From contig JAQYEW010000027.1 in the NCBI GenBank assembly GCA_028723455.1, positions 1 through 64,000 on the forward strand: DNA of 64,000 nucleotides, read 5' to 3'. This DNA is from Prevotellaceae bacterium (GTDB lineage Bacteria; Bacteroidota; Bacteroidia; Bacteroidales; Bacteroidaceae). The translations under genes were made by a program, and so were the position numbers. The notes under the pieces were generated by a model that saw only the letters and a program-made list of their open reading frames with translations, had not been told where the DNA came from and ran no database searches. Below, piece after piece: positions 51,534-61,781 of the stretch. Numbering within the stretch: position 1 is the first letter of the stretch; every line of letters begins with the position of its first letter.

Positions 51534-54365
51534 ATGAGAAACAGTTTTATACAACGTCGTACGCGTCGTATTCTGTGTTATTCCTTTGCCATAGGCCTAA
51601 TGGGTTCTACGTTGGTGGGTTGCGAGGACGACCTGCTGACAGGAACGCCCTCGTGGTTGGGGGAGAGTATCATGGGTGAGCTGGAACGTAGAGGAAACTT
51701 TACGGAAACCATCAAGCTTATCCGTGCCCAGGATGAGGACTATGAGTCCGTCTTGAGTAAAACGGGAAGTAAAACCGTTTTTGTGGCTGACGATGCCGAG
51801 TGGGCAAACTTCTATCGCAACAATGCATGGGGAGTAAAGAGCCTGGATGCGCTGACGGAGTCGCAAAAGAAACTGCTCTTTAAAGGGAATATCATAGATA
51901 GTCCCTATTTGGTAGAGCAGTTAGGTAATATTCCAAGCACAGGAGCCGAGCTTCCTCCAGAGGGCACCTGTATGCGTAGGCGTAGTTCTGTTGATATCAT
52001 GGATAGCGTTCCATTGGTGTCTGCCGTTGAATTTCCGGTGATCAATCCTGTTCGTATCGAGAAGAACAGCGGTAAGCAGGTTGACCACTGGCAGCGTCTG
52101 CGTGGGAAGAGTCATGCTTATATCCTCAATAGCGACAACCCGGCTCCGATAATTCATTTCATGCCCAAGTTTATGCAGGTAAATAACATTTCGAGCAATG
52201 ATGTTGAATTCCTGACGAATGGACAGATTAAAAGCAATGGGGATGCCTTTATCAATGGCCGTGTCATAAAGGAAGCTGACATTACGGCTCAGAACGGCTA
52301 CATTCATGTAACGAATGGCGTGCCAGTTCCCTTGGAGAATCTGGCGACGATTATTTCCAACCATCCCGACTTTACGATTTTTAGCCGCTTGCTGAACCGT
52401 TTCAGCTATCCTCATTTTGACGAGGAGCTGAATACGGAGTTCCAACGTCAGCGTGCTACGGAAGACACGGTTTATGTAAGGCGTTATTTCAACGACCAGC
52501 AGGGTGGCTATGCGCTGTCGCAGTATGATGCAAATGACGGAGGCAACCGCGTAACCAATGTGCTGCCTTATGATCCGGCGCGTAACTTATATACATTGTA
52601 CAGCGGTGGTGGCAATATCACATGGCAACAGGACGCTGCCGTGATTCTTGTACCTACGGACAAGGCCATGATGGAGTACTTGAAGGGCGATGGTTCCGAC
52701 CTTCAGGAACGCTATGCCACGTCAGGTCCTGGGCAGACGGCCTGGGATAATGCTCCAGATGAGGTCGTTTTGCCTTTGCTGCGCAATGTTATGCTTACGA
52801 GTTTGAAGGCTGCCATTCCCAGCCAGTTTGGCAGTATCAACAATACGGCTGCGGAGCCGATGGGAGTGAAGAAAGCGGATATTGACAGCGTGCTGTGGGC
52901 TTGCAACGGTATTGTCTATAAAACAAATAAAGTATATGTTGCGCCGGAGTATTTGAGTGTATTCTATCCTGCCGTTGTCCGTGCCAACGAGGATTTGGGT
53001 CTCTTCTATACCGTTGTGTCTTATGACAATGGAGTTGCTGGTGGTGAAGGCTTCCAAGCCTATATGAACAGCATGGGCACGAAGTATAGTCTTATTATGC
53101 CCACGGACAAGGCCCTGCAGACTTACTACGACCCTGTTACCCGCAATCGGGGAACTGTGGCACGGCCCACTTCCGTTGCCTACAAGTTCCGTACGAACCT
53201 CTTGGGACGAATTGCCGCTGATGCTTATCTTGTTGATTGGGACAAGGTTGACGATATGGGACGCCCCGTGATCGCGAATGACATTTATACTACGAAGGTG
53301 CCTTCGTCCAGCCTTTCCCCTAACAGCGAGAATCAGAGCGATGATGCCTTCAACCATTTCAAGGATATCATCAACAGCTCCTTGGCAACCAGTATGTTCA
53401 CGCCAGGACGTAGGTTCTATCAAGCCCGTAACGGTGGTCCTGTTATTGTACAATGGAATGGAAACCGTGTGGAGGGCGTCGCAGGCAGCTTCCAGTACGA
53501 GCGTGGCTACTTTATTCCCGTAACCGAGACTTTTGACAAGAGCAACGAGGGTAATGGCTTTACCTATATTGTGGATCAGGAGCCCCTGATGAGCACCACG
53601 CTCAGCCCTTATGCCGCATTGAACGATACGGCCGCATACAAAGGCGTATTCCGTGAGTTTGCGGCTTTGTTGGACGCAACGCCTTACGTGATGAATAATG
53701 ACGGAGCGGGCCACCCGACAATGGATCGGGCCATCAACCTCTTGAATAACTATCATTACACGATTTATGTGCCAACGAACCAAAGTATCCGTGCGTTAAT
53801 CGATAGCCATCGTTTGCCCTCGGCCGATAATATCCTGCGCGTGAGGGAACTGCTTGCAGACAAGAGTATAGATCTTAGTCTGGAGGAGGATTCGTTGCTG
53901 AAGGCTGAATTGGAAAAGATGCAGACCGTTGTCAACAACTTCGTTACCTATCATATTCAGGATAACAGCGTTTTTGTAGAGGGCGCCAACTATTCCAATC
54001 AGGCCTTTGAAACCGCTTGCCTGGACCCGGAAACGGAGCGTTTCTCGAAACTTACTGTTAACTACAACTTGGGCGGACAGCTCACGGTAAGGGATAATCT
54101 GCAAAACGTTCGTACCGTAAGCAACACAACCAATAATATCTTGGCGCGTCAGTATTATTTCTGTGTGAACAAAACTGGTTCTGCGACTTTGCAGACAGCA
54201 ACGCAGTTCTATACATCGTCTTTTGCCGTGCTCCATCAGATTGACGCCCCCCTCTTCCCCAACAACCACTCGCTGTATAGCGCAGACGATTATAACAAGG
54301 TGGAGGAGATTATAGCAAAATACACCAACGCTTCAGGAAAATCCGTTAGACGTTATCGCAAATGA
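51534..54365 (+). CDS. Fasciclin (FAS1)-domain lipoprotein, first gene of the SusCD locus
   Basis: 943 aa with lipobox LVGC (Cys30). Repeated FAS1-like elements: KTVFVADDAEWANFY near 80-95, YSLIMPTDKALQTYY around 520-535 and YTIYVPTNQSIRALI around 742-756, each followed by an F1/F2-type HxxxD-poor segment such as VNNFVTYHIQDNSVFV. So probably three or more degenerate fasciclin repeats. FAS1 domains mediate adhesion or glycan contact. The last codons overlap the susC start by 4 bp, so translation is coupled. It likely serves as a surface glycan-binding partner of the SusCD pair; ligand unknown. Confidence 0.78.
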   Translation: MRNSFIQRRTRRILCYSFAIGLMGSTLVGCEDDLLTGTPSWLGESIMGELERRGNFTETIKLIRAQDEDYESVLSKTGSKTVFVADDAEWANFYRNNAWGVKSLDALTESQKKLLFKGNIIDSPYLVEQLGNIPSTGAELPPEGTCMRRRSSVDIMDSVPLVSAVEFPVINPVRIEKNSGKQVDHWQRLRGKSHAYILNSDNPAPIIHFMPKFMQVNNISSNDVEFLTNGQIKSNGDAFINGRVIKEADITAQNGYIHVTNGVPVPLENLATIISNHPDFTIFSRLLNRFSYPHFDEELNTEFQRQRATEDTVYVRRYFNDQQGGYALSQYDANDGGNRVTNVLPYDPARNLYTLYSGGGNITWQQDAAVILVPTDKAMMEYLKGDGSDLQERYATSGPGQTAWDNAPDEVVLPLLRNVMLTSLKAAIPSQFGSINNTAAEPMGVKKADIDSVLWACNGIVYKTNKVYVAPEYLSVFYPAVVRANEDLGLFYTVVSYDNGVAGGEGFQAYMNSMGTKYSLIMPTDKALQTYYDPVTRNRGTVARPTSVAYKFRTNLLGRIAADAYLVDWDKVDDMGRPVIANDIYTTKVPSSSLSPNSENQSDDAFNHFKDIINSSLATSMFTPGRRFYQARNGGPVIVQWNGNRVEGVAGSFQYERGYFIPVTETFDKSNEGNGFTYIVDQEPLMSTTLSPYAALNDTAAYKGVFREFAALLDATPYVMNNDGAGHPTMDRAINLLNNYHYTIYVPTNQSIRALIDSHRLPSADNILRVRELLADKSIDLSLEEDSLLKAELEKMQTVVNNFVTYHIQDNSVFVEGANYSNQAFETACLDPETERFSKLTVNYNLGGQLTVRDNLQNVRTVSNTTNNILARQYYFCVNKTGSATLQTATQFYTSSFAVLHQIDAPLFPNNHSLYSADDYNKVEEIIAKYTNASGKSVRRYRK

Positions 54366-57300
54366 AAACATTTAGATTTTTTCTCGTGCTGGCTCTCATG
54401 GCAGTTGCCGGCAGTGCTTTCGCTCAGATAAATCGCGTCAGCGGAAGTGTCTCTGATGAATATGGGGAATTGCCTGGCGTTCAGATACGCGAGGTGGATG
54501 CCAGCAACCGTACGGTGAATGCCACCGTTTCGGACGGAAACGGTAATTTTACCATGACCGTGAAGGATGCCCAGCGTAACAAACTTGTCATCACCTGCGT
54601 TGGTATGAAGCCTCATACCATCAAGCCGATTACCAAACAGGTGTATAAGATTCTTTTGCATCCTGATGTCAAGGAGATGCAGGTGCTTAATGTCGTTGCC
54701 AAGAAGATGGTAAAGACGAGTGGTCTGTCCATCCCTGAACGCGAAATCAGTTTCTCTCATCAGGGCTTGGATGCCAAGGAGTTCGAAGGATTAGGCATTA
54801 CCTCTGTGGATGAGGCTCTGCAGGGACGTATTGCCGGTTTGGACATCGTTTCCAACAGCGGCGATTTGGGCGCGGGAACGCAGATGCGCCTGCGTGGTGC
54901 CTCTACGGTTTCTACGCTTACCAGCAATGAGCCGCTGATTGTTGTGAACGGAGACATTGCAACGGATATCGACCAGACGAATTTCGATGTGGCTACGGCT
55001 ACGGAGGAGAAGTTTGCCGAGCTGCTGAAAGTGAATACCGAAGACATCTTGGACATTAAGGTCTTGAAGGATGCTTCGGCAACGGCAATTTGGGGTACCC
55101 GTGGTGCGAATGGTGTAATTGAGATTACAACCAAACGTGGTAAGCGTGGTCCGGCTCGTGTGTCCTATTCCGGAAAATTGACCGCCACCTATCAGCCTGC
55201 TGGTATCAAGATGCTGAATGGCGACCAATATACCATGCTCATGAAGGAGGCCTATTTCAATCCGCATTTGAGCGATACGGAGGGTGATATTCCCGAATTC
55301 AACTATAACTATGACGGTTTCTCGGAAGCTTACATGTACGATAACAATACGGATTGGGTGGACTTGGTAAGCCAGACAGGTTTGCGTCAGAACCACTATC
55401 TGAGTGTAACGGGTGGTGACGAGAAAACACTGTTCCGTCTCAGTGGCGGCTATGACCACGAAACCGGTACCATTATCAAACAGGTGCTCAACCGTTTCTC
55501 GACACGTATGGCTTTGGACTACTATGTAAGCGACCGTATAAAGATTATCTCTGATTTCTCGCTTACATACACTGACAACGACCGTAACTACGATGCCCTT
55601 TTGGCTCATGCCTACACCAAGATGCCTAATCTTTCGCCCTATTACGAGTACGAGAACGGGGTGCCAAGCAACGACTATTATTATATGTTGCAGAATGCTG
55701 CTGGCGGCACGAAGAAATTGGATGACCAAAAGGACAACCCTAACCTTTTGGCAAGCGCCAATCTGGCGAAGTTCACCCAGCGAACCTATAATCTGGCTCC
55801 CAGATTGGAGTTGGAGTACAAGCTTTTGGGTCTTGATGATTCAAAGCACCAGTTGAAGTATAACGGTATGGTTTTCATTAACGTCAGCAACCAATACGAC
55901 GATAAGGATTACCCCCAGGAACTGAAAACAATTAACCAATTGGATGCACACTCTTCGTACAGTTATAGTGCAAAGAGTTTGAGTTTTACCACTCGTCATA
56001 GCCTGAACTACGTTCCTAAGTTTAAGAATGAGGACCATTTCATGACAATGCTGGCACGCTTCGAGCTTACCAGCGGCAGCAATAGCAGCCAGAGTACGGA
56101 CGCCTCTCGTTTGCCAAGTGGTATCAGTTCGCCCTCTGCGGGTGGCCTCATCGGCGGAATGGGTTCCGGATTTGGCCAGTGGCGCAGTATGTCGTATTTG
56201 TACACGACCCACTATTCTTGGAAAGGCCGTTATATGATTGACGGAACCTTGCGTATGGATGGTACCACGAAGTTTGGCCCCAACCGCCGTTGGGTCTATT
56301 CTCCCGCACTTTCTGCCCGTTGGAATATCATTGACGAACCTTTCATGCAAGCAGTTCGCGAAAAAGCCAAGGTAAGTATGCTCTCGGTGCGTCCGGGATG
56401 GGGTAGGGTAAGCAACCAGCCCGGCCAGGACTATTTGTATATGAACAAGTACACGACAGGGCTGCGTTATCTGAACACGGTAAGTATGAATTCCAGTGGT
56501 TTGAAGTTGACAAACCTGGGTCCTGAGTACGTCTCCTCTTATAATTTAGGTTTCGACCTCGGTTTCTTTGATGACCGTATCCGTTTCGTATTGGATCTTT
56601 ATTCCCGTAAAACATCCGATATGCTGATGGCTAAAGCCGGTATTCCCGGCAGCACGGGTTATTCTTCGCTTGAGGTGAAGAATGTAGGTGGCATGAGGAA
56701 CACGGGTTGGGAGTTTAATATCAACGGCAACCGGCTTTTGAAGAAAGGCAAGTTCTCTTTGGATTTCTACGTGAACTTTGCCAATAACCGCAACGTCATT
56801 ACCTCTATGGATGCCAATATCCTGGAGAATCTGAATAATGATTTTTCTCAGAAGAACCGTGATGTACTGCAACGTGTGCAGATTGACAATCCCTTCGGCA
56901 GTATCTATGGTTTCCGTTCCAAGGGAGTCTATCAGTATGCTTATTCTACCGCAGAGCGTATTGCCAAGGAAGACGCTAAGAATGGTACGCACGTGCTTCA
57001 GGACAATATCGACCGTGGCATGACCTATCCCATCGCCCTGAATGCCGACGGTAAGGTGGTTTTGGACGAGAAGAGCCTGCCCAAGCAGATGGCTTTCTGC
57101 GTGAGTGAGAATAATCCGCAGGGGCTTGGCCGTTTTAACGGTGGTGATGCCATGTACGAGGACGTTAACAATGACGGACAAATCAACGAGTTGGACATCG
57201 TTTATCTGGGCAATTCCTTGCCTAAGCTGACGGGTGGTTTTGGCTTGACCCTCAACTATGGACGTTGGCGCTTAGGTGCTCAGTTCAATTACCGCATTGA

Positions 57301-57721
57301 TTATGATATCTATAATTTGGCTCGCTTGGATATGGAGAGCATGATTGGCAATAACAACCAAAGCCAGGCAGTGAACTATCGTTGGAGGAAGGAAGGCGAC
57401 GTTACGAGTATTCCGCGCGCATGGCACGGCAGTGCGGGCATCCCCAACTACAACACGCTGGTGAGCGACCGCTTTATTGAGGATGGCACTTTCCTGCGCC
57501 TCAATTATCTACAGCTGAGCTATAGTTTCGACAACAAACTGGTTAAAAAATGGCACATGAGCGGCTTGAAACTCTACGCCAGTGCCAACAACTTGTTCTG
57601 TCTGACGAAATACTCCGGTGTGGACCCGGAAATCAGCTACGGAGGATATGGTATCAGCACCGATGCTGCCAAAACGCCTCGCAGCCGTTCGTGGACATTT
57701 GGCCTTAATATCGAATTCTAA
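54362..57721 (+). CDS. SusC/RagA-family TonB-linked outer-membrane transporter
   Basis: 1119 aa. Signal peptide ending AFAQ, a CarboxypepD-like domain at about 25-100 (ELPGVQIREVDASN), an N-terminal connector, a TonB plug (QMRLRGASTVST; RGANGVIEITTKRGKRG), then the barrel ending GLNIEF. Length and motifs are those of SusC, which forms a lidded pair with the SusD protein encoded 21 bp downstream and imports glycan fragments or peptides through TonB energy. Substrate is not readable from sequence. Confidence 0.95.
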   Translation: MKTFRFFLVLALMAVAGSAFAQINRVSGSVSDEYGELPGVQIREVDASNRTVNATVSDGNGNFTMTVKDAQRNKLVITCVGMKPHTIKPITKQVYKILLHPDVKEMQVLNVVAKKMVKTSGLSIPEREISFSHQGLDAKEFEGLGITSVDEALQGRIAGLDIVSNSGDLGAGTQMRLRGASTVSTLTSNEPLIVVNGDIATDIDQTNFDVATATEEKFAELLKVNTEDILDIKVLKDASATAIWGTRGANGVIEITTKRGKRGPARVSYSGKLTATYQPAGIKMLNGDQYTMLMKEAYFNPHLSDTEGDIPEFNYNYDGFSEAYMYDNNTDWVDLVSQTGLRQNHYLSVTGGDEKTLFRLSGGYDHETGTIIKQVLNRFSTRMALDYYVSDRIKIISDFSLTYTDNDRNYDALLAHAYTKMPNLSPYYEYENGVPSNDYYYMLQNAAGGTKKLDDQKDNPNLLASANLAKFTQRTYNLAPRLELEYKLLGLDDSKHQLKYNGMVFINVSNQYDDKDYPQELKTINQLDAHSSYSYSAKSLSFTTRHSLNYVPKFKNEDHFMTMLARFELTSGSNSSQSTDASRLPSGISSPSAGGLIGGMGSGFGQWRSMSYLYTTHYSWKGRYMIDGTLRMDGTTKFGPNRRWVYSPALSARWNIIDEPFMQAVREKAKVSMLSVRPGWGRVSNQPGQDYLYMNKYTTGLRYLNTVSMNSSGLKLTNLGPEYVSSYNLGFDLGFFDDRIRFVLDLYSRKTSDMLMAKAGIPGSTGYSSLEVKNVGGMRNTGWEFNINGNRLLKKGKFSLDFYVNFANNRNVITSMDANILENLNNDFSQKNRDVLQRVQIDNPFGSIYGFRSKGVYQYAYSTAERIAKEDAKNGTHVLQDNIDRGMTYPIALNADGKVVLDEKSLPKQMAFCVSENNPQGLGRFNGGDAMYEDVNNDGQINELDIVYLGNSLPKLTGGFGLTLNYGRWRLGAQFNYRIDYDIYNLARLDMESMIGNNNQSQAVNYRWRKEGDVTSIPRAWHGSAGIPNYNTLVSDRFIEDGTFLRLNYLQLSYSFDNKLVKKWHMSGLKLYASANNLFCLTKYSGVDPEISYGGYGISTDAAKTPRSRSWTFGLNIEF

Positions 57722-57742
57722 TTCCTTAGGGACATAACAAAG

Positions 57743-59581
57743 ATGAAAATACTGTCAAACAAACTCCATAAGACGATGGCCTTAGTAGCCGTCAGTCTTT
57801 CGCTCTGCGGCTGTTCCGATTTCTTGAACATCGAGCCAAAGACCATTGTGTCTGAGGATAATTTCTGGAACGAGAAGCAGGACATAGACCAAATGGTAGC
57901 CGGTGCTTATGTAAGCATGCAGGGCCGTGGTTTCATTGAGCGTTGCCTGATGTGGGGCGAGACGCGTAGCGACAATATTGCCGAGGGCTTCAAGACTTCG
58001 GATAATGTCAATATCTACCGTGTTCTGCGCGAGAATCTGCTCTCTACGAATGTATATACCGATTGGAATTCTTTTTATAGCTTGATAAACCGTTGCAATA
58101 CGATTATCGAGCGTGCTCCTCAGGTGAGCGAGAAGGATCCCGTATATACGGAAAGCGACGTGCGTGCTACCATTGCCGAGATGAAGGCTTTGCGTTCGCT
58201 GAGCTATTTCTACCTTGTGCGTGCTTTTAAGGATGTGCCATATTACACCTATGCCGTTGAGAAGGACGACGAGGTACAGGATATTGCACCTTCAAATGGA
58301 GATTCCATTGTCTCGGCGCTGATTGCGGATTTGGAAGGCTGTGTAGGTGATGCCTTGAAGGCTTTCCCCGATGACAAGAGTCAGGAATATAACACCACGA
58401 AGAACCGTATCACTCAGAATGCCATCTATGCGCTTTTGGCTGACCTCTGCCTGTGGAACGGCGATTATGCCAAGACGGTGCAGTATGCCCAATACGTGAT
58501 CGACGCCAAGGTGAAGGAGTACCAGGAGGAATACAGCCATCGCAGTTCATTCTCTGCGGACAATGTTTCACTGTTCAAGCATGTCAATGATACATACAGC
58601 ACGGTAGGCTATCCTCTTTATCCCTGTTTCTCCGGCACGGGTTCTACGGCCGTCTATGGTTATGATTTCAACCGTATCTTTGGTGGCGACCAGAATAGCT
58701 TTGAAAGTATCTTCGAGTTGGCGTTCAATTATACCAAGGGAAGCACGGCTTATAGCGCCAATCCTGCCTTCGCCTATCTCTTTGGCAACTACTTTCTGGA
58801 AAAAACGAATGACGTGGAACCTAATGCCGGCCAGGGCATTTTGGGTGTGAATCCCGCTTTGCTGAGCGATATTTCGTCTAACAACGTAGGTAAGTTCTTC
58901 ACGCGTCGTGATGTGCGTTATTTTACAAACATCAATAACCCTGCGCTTTCAAAGGGACAGGGCGAGTACTCCATTGGCTATCCTCAAAAGTATGTTGCTT
59001 ATTCGCTTAGTGAGAATGATAACGTTACATCGCCCCTGGGCACCTTGTTCGCGGGTTCTTACCTCTTGGATGCGAATCGCAATTTCATTTTCTACAGGCT
59101 GACCGATGTCATGCTGATGCAGGCGGAGGCTTTGTGCGAACTGGGCAGTGTGGATGCGGAGGGTAATCCCGATGACAATTTGAAACACGCATTCTACCTT
59201 ACTTGGGCTGTGAATCGCCGGAGCATTATGGAGAGTTCGACAACCACGGAGGTCAGAACCTATGAGTTACAGCTGAAGAATGTAACATCCCAGGAGATGA
59301 TGAGGGAACTGGTGCTGAAGGAGCGCCGTCTGGAATTGATGTTCGAGGGGAAACGTTGGTTTGACCTCCTGCGTCAGTGTCATCGCCAGAAGAACACCGA
59401 TTATATCCGCTACCGGGTGAGTGCCAAGAGTACCTCGGGCAGTTCTTCCAATCTTTTCACAAACTACGAATCGCTCTTCTGGCCTTATAACAAGACCGAG
59501 GTTAAGAATAACAAACTCCTAAATCAGAAGCCTTATTATGGCGATGAGGGCGATGAGGGTAATTTCTCTACGACAAGATAA
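57743..59581 (+). CDS. RagB/SusD-family surface lipoprotein
   Basis: 612 aa. Lipobox LCGC (Cys24), N-terminal SusD segment (DFLNIEPKTIVSEDNFW), TPR-like helical scaffold (YFYLVRAFKDVPYYT is typical) and C-terminal KERRLELMFEGKRWFDLL, the RagB/SusD signature. It caps the SusC barrel and binds the ligand. It directly follows SusC and is followed by two fasciclin-type lipoproteins. Confidence 0.95.
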   Translation: MKILSNKLHKTMALVAVSLSLCGCSDFLNIEPKTIVSEDNFWNEKQDIDQMVAGAYVSMQGRGFIERCLMWGETRSDNIAEGFKTSDNVNIYRVLRENLLSTNVYTDWNSFYSLINRCNTIIERAPQVSEKDPVYTESDVRATIAEMKALRSLSYFYLVRAFKDVPYYTYAVEKDDEVQDIAPSNGDSIVSALIADLEGCVGDALKAFPDDKSQEYNTTKNRITQNAIYALLADLCLWNGDYAKTVQYAQYVIDAKVKEYQEEYSHRSSFSADNVSLFKHVNDTYSTVGYPLYPCFSGTGSTAVYGYDFNRIFGGDQNSFESIFELAFNYTKGSTAYSANPAFAYLFGNYFLEKTNDVEPNAGQGILGVNPALLSDISSNNVGKFFTRRDVRYFTNINNPALSKGQGEYSIGYPQKYVAYSLSENDNVTSPLGTLFAGSYLLDANRNFIFYRLTDVMLMQAEALCELGSVDAEGNPDDNLKHAFYLTWAVNRRSIMESSTTTEVRTYELQLKNVTSQEMMRELVLKERRLELMFEGKRWFDLLRQCHRQKNTDYIRYRVSAKSTSGSSSNLFTNYESLFWPYNKTEVKNNKLLNQKPYYGDEGDEGNFSTTR

Positions 59582-59598
59582 CGTTGATAGCATATACA

Positions 59599-61743
59599 AT
59601 GATGAAACTACATAGAAAACTGTTTTTAGCGCTTTCGCTGATGGCATGTGGCATGCTGGGCTTGTCCCTGAACGCTTGTTCTGACGATATTCCCGCAGAC
59701 AAGTACTATACCTTTACGGGGCAGATGATGAGCGATTACCTGAAGGAGAATGCACAGTACAGCGAGTTCGTGGCTATTGTGAACCGAGCCAGCGGCAGCC
59801 AAAGGGGCGTCAACCTCATGGATTTGATTTCCACCTACGGCCAGTTCACTTGTTTTGCTCCCGACAACGATGCGGTGGCTGCTTTTCTTAAGCAGGGCGG
59901 CTACGCCAGTGTCAGCGATATTCCCGCTGATGTCTGTGATACGATTGCCCGTACCCATTTGCTCAATGGCCGGGCATATAATACGCAGGACATGGTGGGC
60001 AGCAACTCGTTGAGCACCGTGAACATGAACGACCGCTACCTTCAGGTGCAGCAAGGTTATGTGTTTCAGGGAGAGGATGGACTTCCCGTCTACACCACGG
60101 ATACGCTTGCCATCGAGGGGAAGGAAGATATTCGTTCCACGTTCCGTTTGAACCGCAGCGGATACATCGCCTATAACGAGGCAAATGATTCTGTCGAGAA
60201 TGGCATCATCCACCATGTTACTGCCGTCCTTTCTTCTTCTAACCAGGTGGTCAGCGACTTGTTGGACGACAATCCGGGTGTGAAACTTTTCAATCAGGCG
60301 ATGCGTCTCACGGGTATATCTGCCTGGATGCGCGAGCGTGTAAAGGACGAGAGCTGGAATCCGGATGCCTATGAGCCTCGCAGCGTGTATTCCGGTGCGC
60401 AGTATGACTACTGTCATATCCCCGAAACCAAGAACTATGGTTTTACCGTTTTTGTCTGCCCGGACTCCGTATTGCAGAAACGGTATAAGATTACGGATAT
60501 GCAGTCGTTCTATGATTATGCAAGAGGCATTTACGGTGGAGAGCAACTCGACGTAAACGATGCCGCCAACGCCGGCAAACTGATGGAAAAATCAAGTCCC
60601 TTGCGCCGCCTGATCGCTTACAACATCCTGAACACAAAGGCCATGTACGACAATCTGGTTTGTCTGACCTCTATTGACAAGACCCTCATCAATCCTACGA
60701 CGTGGTACGGTACGTTGGACAGTTTGACGAGCATCAAGGTAGAGAAACTGACGATGACGCGTTATATCGACCGAACGGCCGGTGATGTTCAGAACGATAT
60801 TTACCTGAATCGTGGCGACATGAAGCGTGGTAGCACCACGCGTGGCATTCATGTGCTGAGCAAGATGGACGAGGATTATGAAATCGAAGGCGTGAATGGT
60901 GTGTACTATATTACCAACGGCCTGGTTGATTATGGCCAGAAGACGAAGGACGACGTCTTCAATACGCGTATGCGCGTGGATATGTATTATATGTTCCCCG
61001 AACTGATGACGAACAATATCCGGGACGGACGCACGCAGAACCGCATCGCCGACTCCAACAACCCCGACAAGACAGTTACCTCGCCCAACTATTGGTTCCC
61101 CAATGGCTATTTGGATAACGTCAAGGTGAACGAGGATGGTATTTTCTTGTTCCAAAGCCAGCATAACACGTATTGGAGCTACGAGGGCGACGAATTCAAT
61201 CTGGCCAGCGACGTTAATAGCTATGATATTGAGTTCAACCTGCCCAGTGTGCCCAGCGGCACTTATCAGATTCGTCTTGGATTCACCGCTATGGCCACGC
61301 GTGGCATCTGTCAGTTCTATCTGGATGGTGTGCCCCAGGGTGTCCCCTTTGATATGCGTAGCGACAATTTCATCACGCGCACCGGTTGGTTCCCCCTTAC
61401 GGGCAATCATGGCTATGATGCCGAGGAACTGGAGGCCGCAAAGAAGAATATGCACAACTTGGGATGGTATCACGGCCCGCGCAGCGCATACAACGTTATA
61501 GGCGAGGGGCATCCTGATGATTATTCCGACCGCAGCTATTTCTGTAATAGTGGGGATGGCGGGCATGCGATTGTACGTTACGTTTTGGGAACGGCCAATC
61601 TGGACGAGAATGTTCAGCACCGTGTGCGAATCAAGAGTGTATGGGCTGTTGGAACGGCACTCGTAATGCTTGATTACTTTGAACTTGTCCCCAAGAGCGT
61701 ATATGGCGTGGAGAGTGCGGGCAAGGCCGAAGACGACATGTAA
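59599..61743 (+). CDS. Fasciclin-domain lipoprotein with C-terminal CBM-like domain
   Basis: 714 aa from the ATG at 59599 (a second ATG follows directly); the track's start at 59584 is a TTG. Lipobox LNAC (Cys27). FAS1-like segments FTCFAPDNDAVAAFL and YGFTVFVCPDSVLQK mark at least two fasciclin repeats in residues 35-430. The C-terminal 200 residues (YDIEFNLPSVPSGTYQIRLGF, then ICQFYLDGVPQG) look like a jelly-roll carbohydrate-binding module. It may present glycan to SusD. It is 17 bp after susD. Confidence 0.78.
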   Translation: MMKLHRKLFLALSLMACGMLGLSLNACSDDIPADKYYTFTGQMMSDYLKENAQYSEFVAIVNRASGSQRGVNLMDLISTYGQFTCFAPDNDAVAAFLKQGGYASVSDIPADVCDTIARTHLLNGRAYNTQDMVGSNSLSTVNMNDRYLQVQQGYVFQGEDGLPVYTTDTLAIEGKEDIRSTFRLNRSGYIAYNEANDSVENGIIHHVTAVLSSSNQVVSDLLDDNPGVKLFNQAMRLTGISAWMRERVKDESWNPDAYEPRSVYSGAQYDYCHIPETKNYGFTVFVCPDSVLQKRYKITDMQSFYDYARGIYGGEQLDVNDAANAGKLMEKSSPLRRLIAYNILNTKAMYDNLVCLTSIDKTLINPTTWYGTLDSLTSIKVEKLTMTRYIDRTAGDVQNDIYLNRGDMKRGSTTRGIHVLSKMDEDYEIEGVNGVYYITNGLVDYGQKTKDDVFNTRMRVDMYYMFPELMTNNIRDGRTQNRIADSNNPDKTVTSPNYWFPNGYLDNVKVNEDGIFLFQSQHNTYWSYEGDEFNLASDVNSYDIEFNLPSVPSGTYQIRLGFTAMATRGICQFYLDGVPQGVPFDMRSDNFITRTGWFPLTGNHGYDAEELEAAKKNMHNLGWYHGPRSAYNVIGEGHPDDYSDRSYFCNSGDGGHAIVRYVLGTANLDENVQHRVRIKSVWAVGTALVMLDYFELVPKSVYGVESAGKAEDDM

Positions 61744-61781
61744 TTTCTAATCCTGTGAAAAAACGATAAGAGAAGTAAGAT

